Assembly: GCA_027319095.1 (NCBI GenBank)
Contig: DAHVNW010000001.1
Coordinates: 38,374 to 102,373 of the forward strand
Length of the DNA stretch: 64,000 nucleotides
DNA from: a bacterium
GTDB taxonomy: Bacteria > SZUA-79 > Acidulodesulfobacterales > Acidulodesulfobacteraceae
Direction: 5' to 3'
The notes under the pieces were generated by a model. The model was not told the DNA's origin. It saw only the letters and a program-made list of their open reading frames with translations, and did no database searches. The first letter of the stretch is position 1. Each line of letters starts with the position of its first letter. Made by a program: the position numbers and the translations under genes. Of the stretch, positions 15,923 through 24,799 are shown piece after piece.

Positions 15923-16003
15923 ATGCAATTCCATATGAGTTTTAGGTATAGGGATATTATACAATTACAACAAAAAGATAAAACCGCTAATGCAAACAAA
16001 TAA
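15923..16003 (+). CDS. Possible 26-residue leader peptide coupled to the flippase gene
   Basis: ATG 15923 has GGAG 8 nt upstream (15911-15914) and encodes 26 hydrophilic residues beginning MQFHMSFRYRDIIQLQQ. Its TAA stop (16001-16003) directly abuts the flippase ATG at 16004, which has no ribosome-binding site of its own. That geometry suggests ribosomes re-initiate, with the peptide serving mainly for coupling. No homology is recognised. It may also be a decayed gene end. Confidence 0.4.
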   Translation: MQFHMSFRYRDIIQLQQKDKTANANK

Positions 16004-17665
16004 ATGGGAACGATCCCCCAGTCTTCTCTTACCTATAAGCAAAGGTTTATAAAAAACTTAAGCCTCCTTTATCTTGCAACCCTCATTTCTAAGGTTTTTG
16101 CGCTCGCAATAAACATAATCCTCGTTAGGAAACTCGGCGCTTCCGTTTACGGAGATTACGGCTTCGCGCTTACTTTCGTTACTTATTTTACGCTGCTTGC
16201 CGATTCCGGCCTTTCCGCTTACGGTGAAGCCGTCATAGCGAAAAGCGGCGGTTTAAGCGGAGACTTAAAAGAAGGGGGCGTAACAAAAATTGCCGGAGAT
16301 ATTTTTTCGTTTAACCTTTTTTTATCGATAATTTCAGGCGTTATATTGGTTATTTCTGCGGTTTATATTTTAAGGTTCGGAAAGGTTCAAACGGATATGC
16401 TGATATTGGTCTCGGCTGCGCCTTTGGCATATGTATTCGGCTTTAACTACGTTATAAAAGCTTTGGAAATAAACCAGATAACGGCATTATCAGTTTTTTT
16501 GGGCCGGCTTGTTTATTTTGCGGGAATAATATTATTCGTCGCAAAAAAAAGCGACTATTTATACTCTATACTTTTTTTTATCATAGGAACGCTTATTACT
16601 TCTTTAACGCAATTCGGATACGTTATGAGGCTGATCGGACGGCTAAGGCTGAATTTCAGCCTTAAAAACTTTAAGCTCCTTGCCGTTAACGGAATGCCCT
16701 TCGGAATAGTATCCGCGCTTCTTATTTTTTATGCCGGCCTGCCCGTTTTGTTTTTAAAGATACTTACCGGCAATAAAAATGTAGGCTATTTTTATATGGC
16801 GGGCAGATTAGTATTTTTCGTTTCGTCGTTTGTGGGCTTAATTATGGGAGCGTTTATTCCAATATTGTCGGAGGCGGTTAAAAACAGGGATTTAAAGAGG
16901 CAGTCTTCCATTATGGCCGAACTTTTAAGGTTTAATTATACGTTTCTGATTCCGGTCTGCGTTGGGGGAGTTGCATTAAGCGGGAGGATAATATCGGTTT
17001 TTTTCGGCCAAGGGTATTTGACGAGCGCGGGAGTTTTAGATATTATGATATGGTCCATTTTGTTCATAGGGATTTCCGCCGTGTTTAACGGTTATTTAAC
17101 CGTTCTGCAGGACAGGAAAAAATTAGTAGCTGGAGCGGCGGCGGCAAGCGTTGCCGGGATTTTAACGACGCCTGTATTGATTAAACTCTACGGGGTTTAC
17201 GGAGGCGCGGCGGCAAGCGTATTCATGGAGTTCGTTACGGCTTTTACTCTTATAATATTTGTGTTAAAGGCTGGAGGTCGCAGAAATACCGTAGGCGGAG
17301 GCGGGTTTTCGGGCGGCGGCAGAACCGGGGACAATGGAGGACCTGCGGGCAAAGAGGCCGGCAGGTATGAATATAACGGCAAAACTGAGGGTAATTTAAA
17401 GCGCGAATCGGAAAGTAAGCCGGACGGCAGATTGAGCATTAAGGTCGATTGGCTGAATTTTATAAAGGTATTGGCGGTATCCGCGACCATGGGCATTATA
17501 GTCGGCGTTTTAAACGCCGTAATGAATTTTAAGCCCGTTATCGACCTTTCCGTTTCTATTGCGGCGGGAATTTTTATTTATTTCGCTTTATCTGCGGTTT
17601 TAGGGACTCTGAAGAAAGAAGATTTAACAGAGCTGCGTGGAATGCGGGGAATGTTGAAAAGATGA
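16004..17665 (+). CDS. Polysaccharide flippase, Wzx/MOP family
   Basis: 553 residues. About 14 hydrophobic helices of the MOP (multidrug/oligosaccharide/polysaccharide) superfamily, with the N-terminal NLSLLYLATLISKVFALAIN and RKLGASVYGDYGFALTFV typical of Wzx-like flippases that move lipid-linked sugar units. A Gly/Asn-rich, hydrophilic insert at residues ~425-479 (GGGGFSGGGRTGDNGG and on) sits in a loop and is not expected in the family. ATG at 16004 directly follows a short upstream ORF. The last codon overlaps the next gene (ATGA at 17662). Coexistence with an ABC exporter suggests two export routes in the island. Confidence 0.85.
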   Translation: MGTIPQSSLTYKQRFIKNLSLLYLATLISKVFALAINIILVRKLGASVYGDYGFALTFVTYFTLLADSGLSAYGEAVIAKSGGLSGDLKEGGVTKIAGDIFSFNLFLSIISGVILVISAVYILRFGKVQTDMLILVSAAPLAYVFGFNYVIKALEINQITALSVFLGRLVYFAGIILFVAKKSDYLYSILFFIIGTLITSLTQFGYVMRLIGRLRLNFSLKNFKLLAVNGMPFGIVSALLIFYAGLPVLFLKILTGNKNVGYFYMAGRLVFFVSSFVGLIMGAFIPILSEAVKNRDLKRQSSIMAELLRFNYTFLIPVCVGGVALSGRIISVFFGQGYLTSAGVLDIMIWSILFIGISAVFNGYLTVLQDRKKLVAGAAAASVAGILTTPVLIKLYGVYGGAAASVFMEFVTAFTLIIFVLKAGGRRNTVGGGGFSGGGRTGDNGGPAGKEAGRYEYNGKTEGNLKRESESKPDGRLSIKVDWLNFIKVLAVSATMGIIVGVLNAVMNFKPVIDLSVSIAAGIFIYFALSAVLGTLKKEDLTELRGMRGMLKR

Positions 17666-19236
17666 CGGATACTGATAATACGGATAATACGGCGTATAAA
17701 GCAGGGGCGGAGAACGGCGGGGCAAGGTATATTTATATAGATATTACGGATACATATCTTAACGGTTTAAATACAGGAATCCAGAGGGTCGTGCGCAACA
17801 TCGCGAAAAGGACGGACATAATAGAAAAAACTACTGGAATGAAAGTCTTACCGGTTATCGTTAAAAACGATAAATTAATAAAAGCTGAACGGGCCGTCTT
17901 TAAAAATTATCAAAATAAAATAAAAAGAATATACCTTAAATCGGAAAATTTAATAAATTTATATTTAAGCAAATATAAGCATAAATTTAAAAATAAAAAT
18001 AAAATAAAAAGAAAAAATTCAGCGGCTGCCGGAACAGGGACTGGCGCGGGTGCGGGGGAAAACATTGTAAATCCAAGTGCTTGCCGGCGTATAAGGCATC
18101 TTTTAAAAAAAATATTTATTTATTCCGCCTATTTAAGTTTAAGGTTAAAAGGAACGACGGGCGAAGAGATTGTGCCTAAAGAAGGCGATATATTATTTTT
18201 TCCAGATGTTTTTTGGACGCCGTTTTACGATATAAACGAGGTCGTAAATAAATATAGGGCGTCTAAAGTCAGGATAGTCCCGTTAATACACGATATTATC
18301 CCCGTCATGTTTAAAGATTATTGCGATGCGGATTTTGCTTCCTTATTCCGCTCAAAATTGGACGGGCTGTTGGAATCGGCGGACATGGTTATAACCGTTT
18401 CCAAGTCTGAAAAAAACAATATAGAATCATATATAAGAAGCGCGGCAGAAAGCAGGACGGGGAAAGCGGCTAAAGCCATGGACGTCAAAACAGACGGGTC
18501 ATCCGAAGCAGTTTGCGCAGGCAAAGCAGCCGAAACAGATATTGCAGACGCAGCAGGATTAACAGGTTTGCCGGTGGATTATTTTTATCCCGGATTCGAC
18601 CATCTGGCTAATAATTATAATAAAAAAAATAAAAATGCAAAACGTCACGCAAGGAGCTATTTTGAGAAATTTTCGGATAAAAGCCGCAATACGTTTATTA
18701 TAGTAGGAACGATAATTCCGGCAAAAAACCATATTTTCGTCGTAAACGCTTTCGAAAGGTTATGGCGGGAAGGTTTAGACGCGTCCTTAGCCGTGGTCGG
18801 AAAGGCGGATAAAGCCCCGCCTGAAATATTGTCTAAAATAAAAGACAGCATATTTTTTAATAAAAATCTCTTTTTTTTCGACGATGCGGCGGACGAAGAG
18901 CTGGATTTATTGTATCGCAATTCCAATGTTTTAATCATCGCCTCGGTCGCGGAAGGGTTCGGGCTGCCTCTTATAGAGGGGTTAAGCAGAAATTTAAAGA
19001 TTATAGCCTCTGATATACCGGTATTTAAAGAAATAGCATGCGCGGCGGGAGAGAAGAAAGACCTGGTTTGTTATTTTAAGGTTGATGACGAAGACGCCTT
19101 TATAAATGCCGTTAAGAATGTCGCAGCGGCGATGTATAATATAGATATAAACAATAAAGACAATGAAGACGATAAAGAACGCTGGATTACATGGGATATG
19201 TCCGTAGAGATGCTTTCAAAAAAATTAATAGTTTAA
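17662..19236 (+). CDS. GT4-family glycosyltransferase
   Basis: 524 residues. The N-terminal Rossmann half has DTYLNGLNTGIQRVVRNIAK (residues ~30-49). The GT-B C-terminal half has FIIVGTIIPAKNHIFVVNAF, and the nucleotide-sugar-binding EGFGLPLIEGLSR (the E-x7-E pair) with ASDIPVFKEIA. Two hydrophilic, low-complexity inserts (~residues 113-140 and ~260-305) lengthen it beyond the usual ~400. It is a paralogue of the GT4 half of the next gene, sharing NTGIQRVVRNIA and a terminal TWD-SV motif. It overlaps the flippase by 4 nt. Sugar specificity unknown. Confidence 0.88.
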   Translation: MTDTDNTDNTAYKAGAENGGARYIYIDITDTYLNGLNTGIQRVVRNIAKRTDIIEKTTGMKVLPVIVKNDKLIKAERAVFKNYQNKIKRIYLKSENLINLYLSKYKHKFKNKNKIKRKNSAAAGTGTGAGAGENIVNPSACRRIRHLLKKIFIYSAYLSLRLKGTTGEEIVPKEGDILFFPDVFWTPFYDINEVVNKYRASKVRIVPLIHDIIPVMFKDYCDADFASLFRSKLDGLLESADMVITVSKSEKNNIESYIRSAAESRTGKAAKAMDVKTDGSSEAVCAGKAAETDIADAAGLTGLPVDYFYPGFDHLANNYNKKNKNAKRHARSYFEKFSDKSRNTFIIVGTIIPAKNHIFVVNAFERLWREGLDASLAVVGKADKAPPEILSKIKDSIFFNKNLFFFDDAADEELDLLYRNSNVLIIASVAEGFGLPLIEGLSRNLKIIASDIPVFKEIACAAGEKKDLVCYFKVDDEDAFINAVKNVAAAMYNIDINNKDNEDDKERWITWDMSVEMLSKKLIV

Positions 19237-19265
19237 TAATAATTGATAATAGTTTAAAGGATTAA

Positions 19266-22025
19266 ATGCTAATTTCCTCTAATAGAATAAAAAAAATTCT
19301 GTATTATATTAAAAAAGGCAGATTTAACGTTATTATAAACGCCGTCAGGCTTTATTTTTTTTATAGCTTTTCCGGCGGTCTTTTTTCCGGAGCTTCCGCG
19401 TTTTCCCCTGGCTTAAATGCGCCAACCGCCCTTGCCGTTCCTGTCTTTCCAGGCACCACTCTGGTTTCGATTATTATCCCCGCATATAACCAGTGGAATT
19501 ATACATACGCCTGCATTAAATCCATTTTAGAAAATACGGAAGACGTAAACTATGAGATAATCGTTGCCGACGATAATTCTTCGGACGATACGGTTAACAT
19601 AAAAAAATACGTAAAAAACTTTAAGCTGATAAGAAACGAAGTTAATCTCGGCTTTTTAAAAAACTGCAACAATGCGGCAAAATACGCGTCGGGGAAATAT
19701 CTGCTGTTTTTAAACAACGATACTAAGGTAAAAAAAAGCTGGCTTAAAAATCTTCTATGCGTACCGGAAAACGATGAAAACGTCGGAATGGCAGGGCCTA
19801 AATTTATATACCCTAACGGCGTTCTTTTGGAAGCCGGCGGAATAATATGGAAAGACGGTGAAACATGGCAATACGGAAGGTTTGACAGCGCCCGCAGTAG
19901 GGAATACAATCGCGAAAGGGAAACCGACTATGTTTCCGGCGCGTGTTTGATGATAAGAAAGGATTTATTCGATAGAATCGGCGGGTTCGACGAAAGGTTT
20001 GCCCCGGCTTATTACGAAGACGCGGATATAGCGCTTGAGGCAAAAAAGGCCGGGTATAAAGTGGTTTATCAGCCCGCTTCCGTCGTTATTCATTACGAAA
20101 ATATTACTTACGGTCATAAAAAAGGAAAAAAATGGAATAAAAATAATAATTATGAAGAAAACAAAAAAAGGTTTATAGAAAAATGGCGGAATACTTTGGA
20201 AGAAAAGCATTTCAAACATATGGAAGACGCTTCGAGCGCCGTTTACGGACCCAAGGGGGAGAGGCGGTACGAGCGAGTCGATAACGACGCGGCGTCGAAG
20301 GAGCGTTGCGGCTGGAACGCTTTTAATATTAACAGGGTCTTAATAGAATGTTCGGATACTTATTTAGAAAACCTCAATACCGGAATTCAACGTGTGGTAA
20401 GAAACATAGCGGGGCGCTCCGCCGTTATGCGCGAAAAGTCAGGCGTGCCGGTTATTCCGATAGTTTTGGATAATGATAAGTCGGGTTATCTCGAATTAAA
20501 ATTAAATAATATCGGCCGTCATAATGATAGCGATGGCGATGACGATAAGCATAAGCTTAGACATAAGCATAATTATAATGAAACGGGCGGATACGGCAAC
20601 CGGAATGGCGATGAAACGCATCGCGGTTTTAAAAGTACGGGAGAGCGGATAAAAATAATTCTGAAAGAAAAGTTTAAAATAAAAGAAACCGGGGGCGGTT
20701 TTAAATTTTTTAAAATTATATTGCATCTGCTTAAAAAATTTAAGTATTTTTGCGTTGGGTTAATCCAGATTTATAAATCAGGATTAAATAGAAGCCATAA
20801 TATAGAAAATGCTAAAGATACTAAAGGGGAGCCGGTTTTCCCTGAAGAAAACGATTTATTGATTTTAGCGGACGGTTTTTGGAATTACCCTTACAATATT
20901 TATTTCGATAATTTTTGCAAGAAGATAAAAAAAAATGGCGGCATAATTATTGCCGTAATATACGACATCATACCTTTAACCGAACCGGAGTTTTTCGAGA
21001 TAGACCTCGTTGCGAGATTTAAGAGTAAAGTTAATAAATTTAACGGCTTAATCGACGGCATTGTAACTATTTCCAAGAGCGAAAAGGAAATTATCGAGGA
21101 GTATCTTAGAAAAAGGCTAAATATCGAAGATAAGCCTGTAGCGTATTTCTATCTTGGCTGCGATATTAAGCTTAGGCGCAAAAATCGCAACATATTGAGC
21201 GGGAATGAAGAAAATAACAGGGAAGACGTTGCCTGTGCCGTTGCCGGAGTTACCGGTTATACCGAGATAAATGAAGGCGTGCGCAAAGCCGTTAAAAAAA
21301 TCGCAGGGTTAAAAGTTTTGCCGCCTCAAACATCACGGCTATTGCCGTCGATGCAGTTGCGGGATACCCGTCTATCGCACTTGCCGCCTTTGCCTGCAAA
21401 GCTGTATTTGATGGTAGGTACAATTGAACCGAGAAAAGGTTACGGTTATGCGGTAGAAGCATTCGAAGACATGTGGAAAACAGGTTGGGACGGCATTTTA
21501 ATTATTGCGGGCAAAATCGGATGGAAAGTGGACGAATTGATTGAAAAAATCCGCCGCTCCGAATACCTGGATAAAAAACTTTTTATATTTAACGATTTAA
21601 GCGACGAAGAACTGTGTTATTTTTATAATAACGCAGATGCGCTCATATTTTCTTCCTTAAGGGAGGGCTTCGGCCTGCCGTTAGTAGAGGCCATGAATTA
21701 CCGTCTGCCGGTTATTGCAAGCGATATTCCGGTATTCAGGGAAATAGCCGGAGATAAAAATTATCCGATAATGTTTTTTTATCCCGATAAAAACGGTTTA
21801 ATAAACGCCGTAAATAAATTTGAAGATAAACCTTTTTATGGCGATAATCCGGATAAAACTATCGAAGGAAGTATTTCCTGCAAAACGAGCTCTAACCGTC
21901 TTATTACATGGGATGAATCCGTAAATGATTTTTCCGACGCCGTATTCGAACTTCTAAAAATTATTAGAAGGGATACAAAGAATAGCGAAGCTCATCCGGA
22001 AAATAAATCTCTAACGGCGGATTAA
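19266..22025 (+). CDS. Fused GT2-GT4 glycosyltransferase
   Basis: 919 residues. Residues ~55-310 form a GT2 domain: VSIIIPAYNQWNYTYACIKS, the DxD-type element LFLNNDTKV, and PAYYEDADIALEAKKAGYKV. Residues ~355-919 form a GT4 domain with DTYLENLNTGIQRVVRNIAG, VGTIEPRKGYGYAVEAFE and EGFGLPLVEAMNYRLPVIAS. The GT4 half copies the upstream gene. The protein thus probably makes two consecutive sugar transfers. A His/Asp/Gly-rich insert near residues 420-470 and another near 640 are low complexity. It starts 30 nt after the preceding gene. Confidence 0.88.
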   Translation: MLISSNRIKKILYYIKKGRFNVIINAVRLYFFYSFSGGLFSGASAFSPGLNAPTALAVPVFPGTTLVSIIIPAYNQWNYTYACIKSILENTEDVNYEIIVADDNSSDDTVNIKKYVKNFKLIRNEVNLGFLKNCNNAAKYASGKYLLFLNNDTKVKKSWLKNLLCVPENDENVGMAGPKFIYPNGVLLEAGGIIWKDGETWQYGRFDSARSREYNRERETDYVSGACLMIRKDLFDRIGGFDERFAPAYYEDADIALEAKKAGYKVVYQPASVVIHYENITYGHKKGKKWNKNNNYEENKKRFIEKWRNTLEEKHFKHMEDASSAVYGPKGERRYERVDNDAASKERCGWNAFNINRVLIECSDTYLENLNTGIQRVVRNIAGRSAVMREKSGVPVIPIVLDNDKSGYLELKLNNIGRHNDSDGDDDKHKLRHKHNYNETGGYGNRNGDETHRGFKSTGERIKIILKEKFKIKETGGGFKFFKIILHLLKKFKYFCVGLIQIYKSGLNRSHNIENAKDTKGEPVFPEENDLLILADGFWNYPYNIYFDNFCKKIKKNGGIIIAVIYDIIPLTEPEFFEIDLVARFKSKVNKFNGLIDGIVTISKSEKEIIEEYLRKRLNIEDKPVAYFYLGCDIKLRRKNRNILSGNEENNREDVACAVAGVTGYTEINEGVRKAVKKIAGLKVLPPQTSRLLPSMQLRDTRLSHLPPLPAKLYLMVGTIEPRKGYGYAVEAFEDMWKTGWDGILIIAGKIGWKVDELIEKIRRSEYLDKKLFIFNDLSDEELCYFYNNADALIFSSLREGFGLPLVEAMNYRLPVIASDIPVFREIAGDKNYPIMFFYPDKNGLINAVNKFEDKPFYGDNPDKTIEGSISCKTSSNRLITWDESVNDFSDAVFELLKIIRRDTKNSEAHPENKSLTAD

Positions 22026-22031
22026 GGCAAA

Positions 22032-24641
22032 TTAACCGGCATCATAAAGTTTTGATTTAATTTTTTCTATAATTGTTTTAGGTTCTATAGAATACATACA
22101 TTCAGCGGTTTTTAAACCGCGAGGGCAGGTATCCATCCAGTCGTCTATGCTCCACCAGCAGTTGCCGCACAGGTTAGGAGCAATGTTTATGTTGCCTTTA
22201 TAGGAACAGTAGGCGGCGTTTGTCGGACCGAAAAGGACGGCGGAAGGCGTGCCGAGACAGGCGGCTATATGGACGAGACCCGAATCCGTGTCGATGTGAA
22301 GAGTCGAGGACGAAATAATCGAGGCGGCTTCTTTAAGCGTAGTTTTGCCTCGAAGGTTAATGTCCGCGCCGTCTATATTAGAGCCGTTGCCGAGACCGCC
22401 GAGTTGAACGATTAAATATTCAGGAAAATCTATCTTGATTAATTTTACCAACTCGGCCCATTTTTCCGGCGGATAAGATTTTGTCGATACGCCGGTTTTA
22501 TTTTTAGTCCTGGTATTTTCGTCCCAGCCGTCATGAATGGTAATAAATTTAATGCCTTCTCGGTTAAGGTTAAATTTTGAAACTTCGGATGGATGTATCG
22601 ATAACTGCAAGCGGTTGTAAGGCATAGATGAGAAAATGGGCACTGATTTTGAGGAAACGGCATTTATTTCTTCATTGCCCTTCAAACCTGCCGCATAGTT
22701 TAAATAAGTTTCGCGGGAAAGTCCCATTAAGGTTACTTTGTCTGCAAGTATGCCTTCGCTGAAAGGACGGGTTTTTATATATTTTTCTATATTTTTTTGA
22801 TTGTTTTTTATGTTTTCGATAATTTGAACTAGAGCCGGAAATTTCGCGGAAACTTTATATTGTGATTTTTTGCGTATTTTTTGGCTGACCAAAAACGCGT
22901 TTAGCCTAAAATCCGCATCGTAAAAATTTCTAAAATAATCGTATTCATTTAAATTCATAACGCTTCTTATAGACGGTTCGGCTTCCGTTATAAATTTTAT
23001 GGATTCTGGCGTTCTGTAGAAAACGTTGAATACAAGTTTCGAACCGCTTATTTTATTTTTATTTATACGGTACGCCATATCTCTTATAAATCTTACGGCT
23101 ACTATTGCGTCGCCTATTCCGGCGTTGCCTATATTAACCGCAATATAGCATATATTTTCATCGTTTCCGAAATATTTTCTTTTAATAGCGTTTTGCCGTG
23201 AAATCGTCCATGTTTTTATAAACGGAAACACCAAAAAATAGGACAGGGCGTATTGAAAAAATTTACGTGCGGGCATGCCGTAATTTAAAAGATATTTTAC
23301 CTTTTTAATTTTTCTTTTCAAAGAAGAAGCCGCAAGCGTTTCTATCTCGGAGAGTCTTGCGGATTTTATTTCGTGAAGGTTAAAATTATAATTTTGACGT
23401 TTTGTGTTTTTTGCTTCAGGCAAAAATTTGCCGTTTCTCATTAAGAAACGTCCGGAAAGGTCGTCCGCTACTTTATTTACGTCTATCATACCCATGCATT
23501 CCAGCGTTTTGCAGCCGCTTATGCGGTAGAAGGAGCAGGGAGCGCAGGGACAGGAGGCGGAAAAATAGCCTATATTGTTAAATGGAAGCGAGTTTAAAGG
23601 GCTGGAATAGCCGAACAGGCAGTATGTGTCGGAGTTGACTATTGATGACAGGTGCATTAGGCCCGAATCTATGCATATGTTGAAAAGCGAGCCTTTAAGA
23701 AGTCGCAATGCGTCGATAAGGCTTTCCGTGCGTTTAAGAAAGACTTTTTTACTAAGGTGCGGTTTAAGCCTAAGGCCGGTTATAAGAGATTCCAGATAAG
23801 GGTAGTCTTCGGGGCCGCCGAGCAGGTATAACGGGGAGTCCGCAAAACGCTCGGAAAGCAGTTCGAGGAGGAGCGACGCGTTTGCCGTAGGGAGCTTCCT
23901 GCCCATGTTGCCGCCGCCTCCGCTGGAAAGGACGAGGCATATGTGGCGGCCGTTTGCCGGAAGTTCGAAGAGATTAATATTAGAGGTATCAGGGGTTCTT
24001 GCAGGAATAGCCGTTCCGGCCTTGGAGTTTCCGATTCCGGCGGCAAAGTTTTCCGGAAAGCCGTCCGGTACTAAGGTAAACTTTTTTTCGGAAGAAATGT
24101 GGAAAAATATTTCCGTCAATTTCAGATAGTTGTCGAATATATGTATTCCTGGATCTATATCGGTGCGGAAGTCGTAGGTTTCCCGCCTAAGTTCCGTGGA
24201 TGAGAAGCCGGCCTTGAAAGTTTTTACGAACAAAAGCATTAGCGGAATGTTGACGGGCATTCCTGTCATGTCGAACACGGCGTCGTAACCGGCCGCGCCT
24301 ATATCCTTAACCGCGCGAAAATAGCTTAAAGGGTTTAAGGGCTCCAATGTTTTTACGCCGAACCTGAGGCATGCCGCGGGATTGTCGAATATCCGGAACA
24401 GCGGGTTTCTGGCCGTAGTAAGCACGTCAATTTCGACGGAAGGGTATGCGGCTTTCAGCCTTTTAATTATTTCCAGGATATAGACGGAGTCTCCTATGCC
24501 TTCTAGCTTTATAAATAATATTTTTTGCGGAAGGGAGGAAGGAAAAGGATTCCGAGACGGCTTGATAAGGCGCAGCGCCGTTATGACAGGACGGCTGTTT
24601 AAAATCTTCAGAAAAAATTCGTTTATATGTTTAGTATTCAT
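22032..24641 (-). CDS. Double GT9 (heptosyltransferase-like) protein
   Basis: About 869 residues from ATG at 24641; a longer frame reaches 24707 but would include an 18-bp palindrome and lacks a ribosome-binding site. Two GT9 domains are present. The first has KILFIKLEGIGDSVYILEII and CIDSGLMHLSSIVNSDTYCL FG. The second has IQLGGLGNG-like and HIDTDSGLVHIAACLGTPS, AVLFGPTN. GT9 enzymes add heptose or other sugars to the LPS core from ADP-heptose. Cysteine pairs (CPCAPC, CGNCWW) near the ends are notable and are seen in a GT9 subset. Convergent with the preceding gene (7-nt gap) and divergent from the signalling gene. Confidence 0.85.
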   Translation of the reverse strand: MNTKHINEFFLKILNSRPVITALRLIKPSRNPFPSSLPQKILFIKLEGIGDSVYILEIIKRLKAAYPSVEIDVLTTARNPLFRIFDNPAACLRFGVKTLEPLNPLSYFRAVKDIGAAGYDAVFDMTGMPVNIPLMLLFVKTFKAGFSSTELRRETYDFRTDIDPGIHIFDNYLKLTEIFFHISSEKKFTLVPDGFPENFAAGIGNSKAGTAIPARTPDTSNINLFELPANGRHICLVLSSGGGGNMGRKLPTANASLLLELLSERFADSPLYLLGGPEDYPYLESLITGLRLKPHLSKKVFLKRTESLIDALRLLKGSLFNICIDSGLMHLSSIVNSDTYCLFGYSSPLNSLPFNNIGYFSASCPCAPCSFYRISGCKTLECMGMIDVNKVADDLSGRFLMRNGKFLPEAKNTKRQNYNFNLHEIKSARLSEIETLAASSLKRKIKKVKYLLNYGMPARKFFQYALSYFLVFPFIKTWTISRQNAIKRKYFGNDENICYIAVNIGNAGIGDAIVAVRFIRDMAYRINKNKISGSKLVFNVFYRTPESIKFITEAEPSIRSVMNLNEYDYFRNFYDADFRLNAFLVSQKIRKKSQYKVSAKFPALVQIIENIKNNQKNIEKYIKTRPFSEGILADKVTLMGLSRETYLNYAAGLKGNEEINAVSSKSVPIFSSMPYNRLQLSIHPSEVSKFNLNREGIKFITIHDGWDENTRTKNKTGVSTKSYPPEKWAELVKLIKIDFPEYLIVQLGGLGNGSNIDGADINLRGKTTLKEAASIISSSTLHIDTDSGLVHIAACLGTPSAVLFGPTNAAYCSYKGNINIAPNLCGNCWWSIDDWMDTCPRGLKTAECMYSIEPKTIIEKIKSKLYDAG

Positions 24642-24659
24642 AAAAAAATAACCCGTTCT

Positions 24660-24699
24660 TTTTAAAATCGCTCCGTTATAAAACGGAGCGATTTTAAAA
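24660..24699. repeat. Perfect 18-bp-arm palindrome in the GT9 leader
   Basis: TTTTAAAATCGCTCCGTT (24660-24677) and its exact complement (24682-24699) around a 4-nt loop. It lies 19 nt before the GT9 start on the minus strand. No poly-T tract follows on either strand, so it is more likely an RNA stem controlling translation or a mobile palindrome than a terminator. Confidence 0.7.
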
Positions 24700-24799
24700 C
24701 ATCTCAAAATGACTTTTATAATGGTTAATGATATAATAATAAAAAATTAAAAAATAGTAAAATCATAGTTAAAATTTGAATTTAGACTTGCCGTAACTT

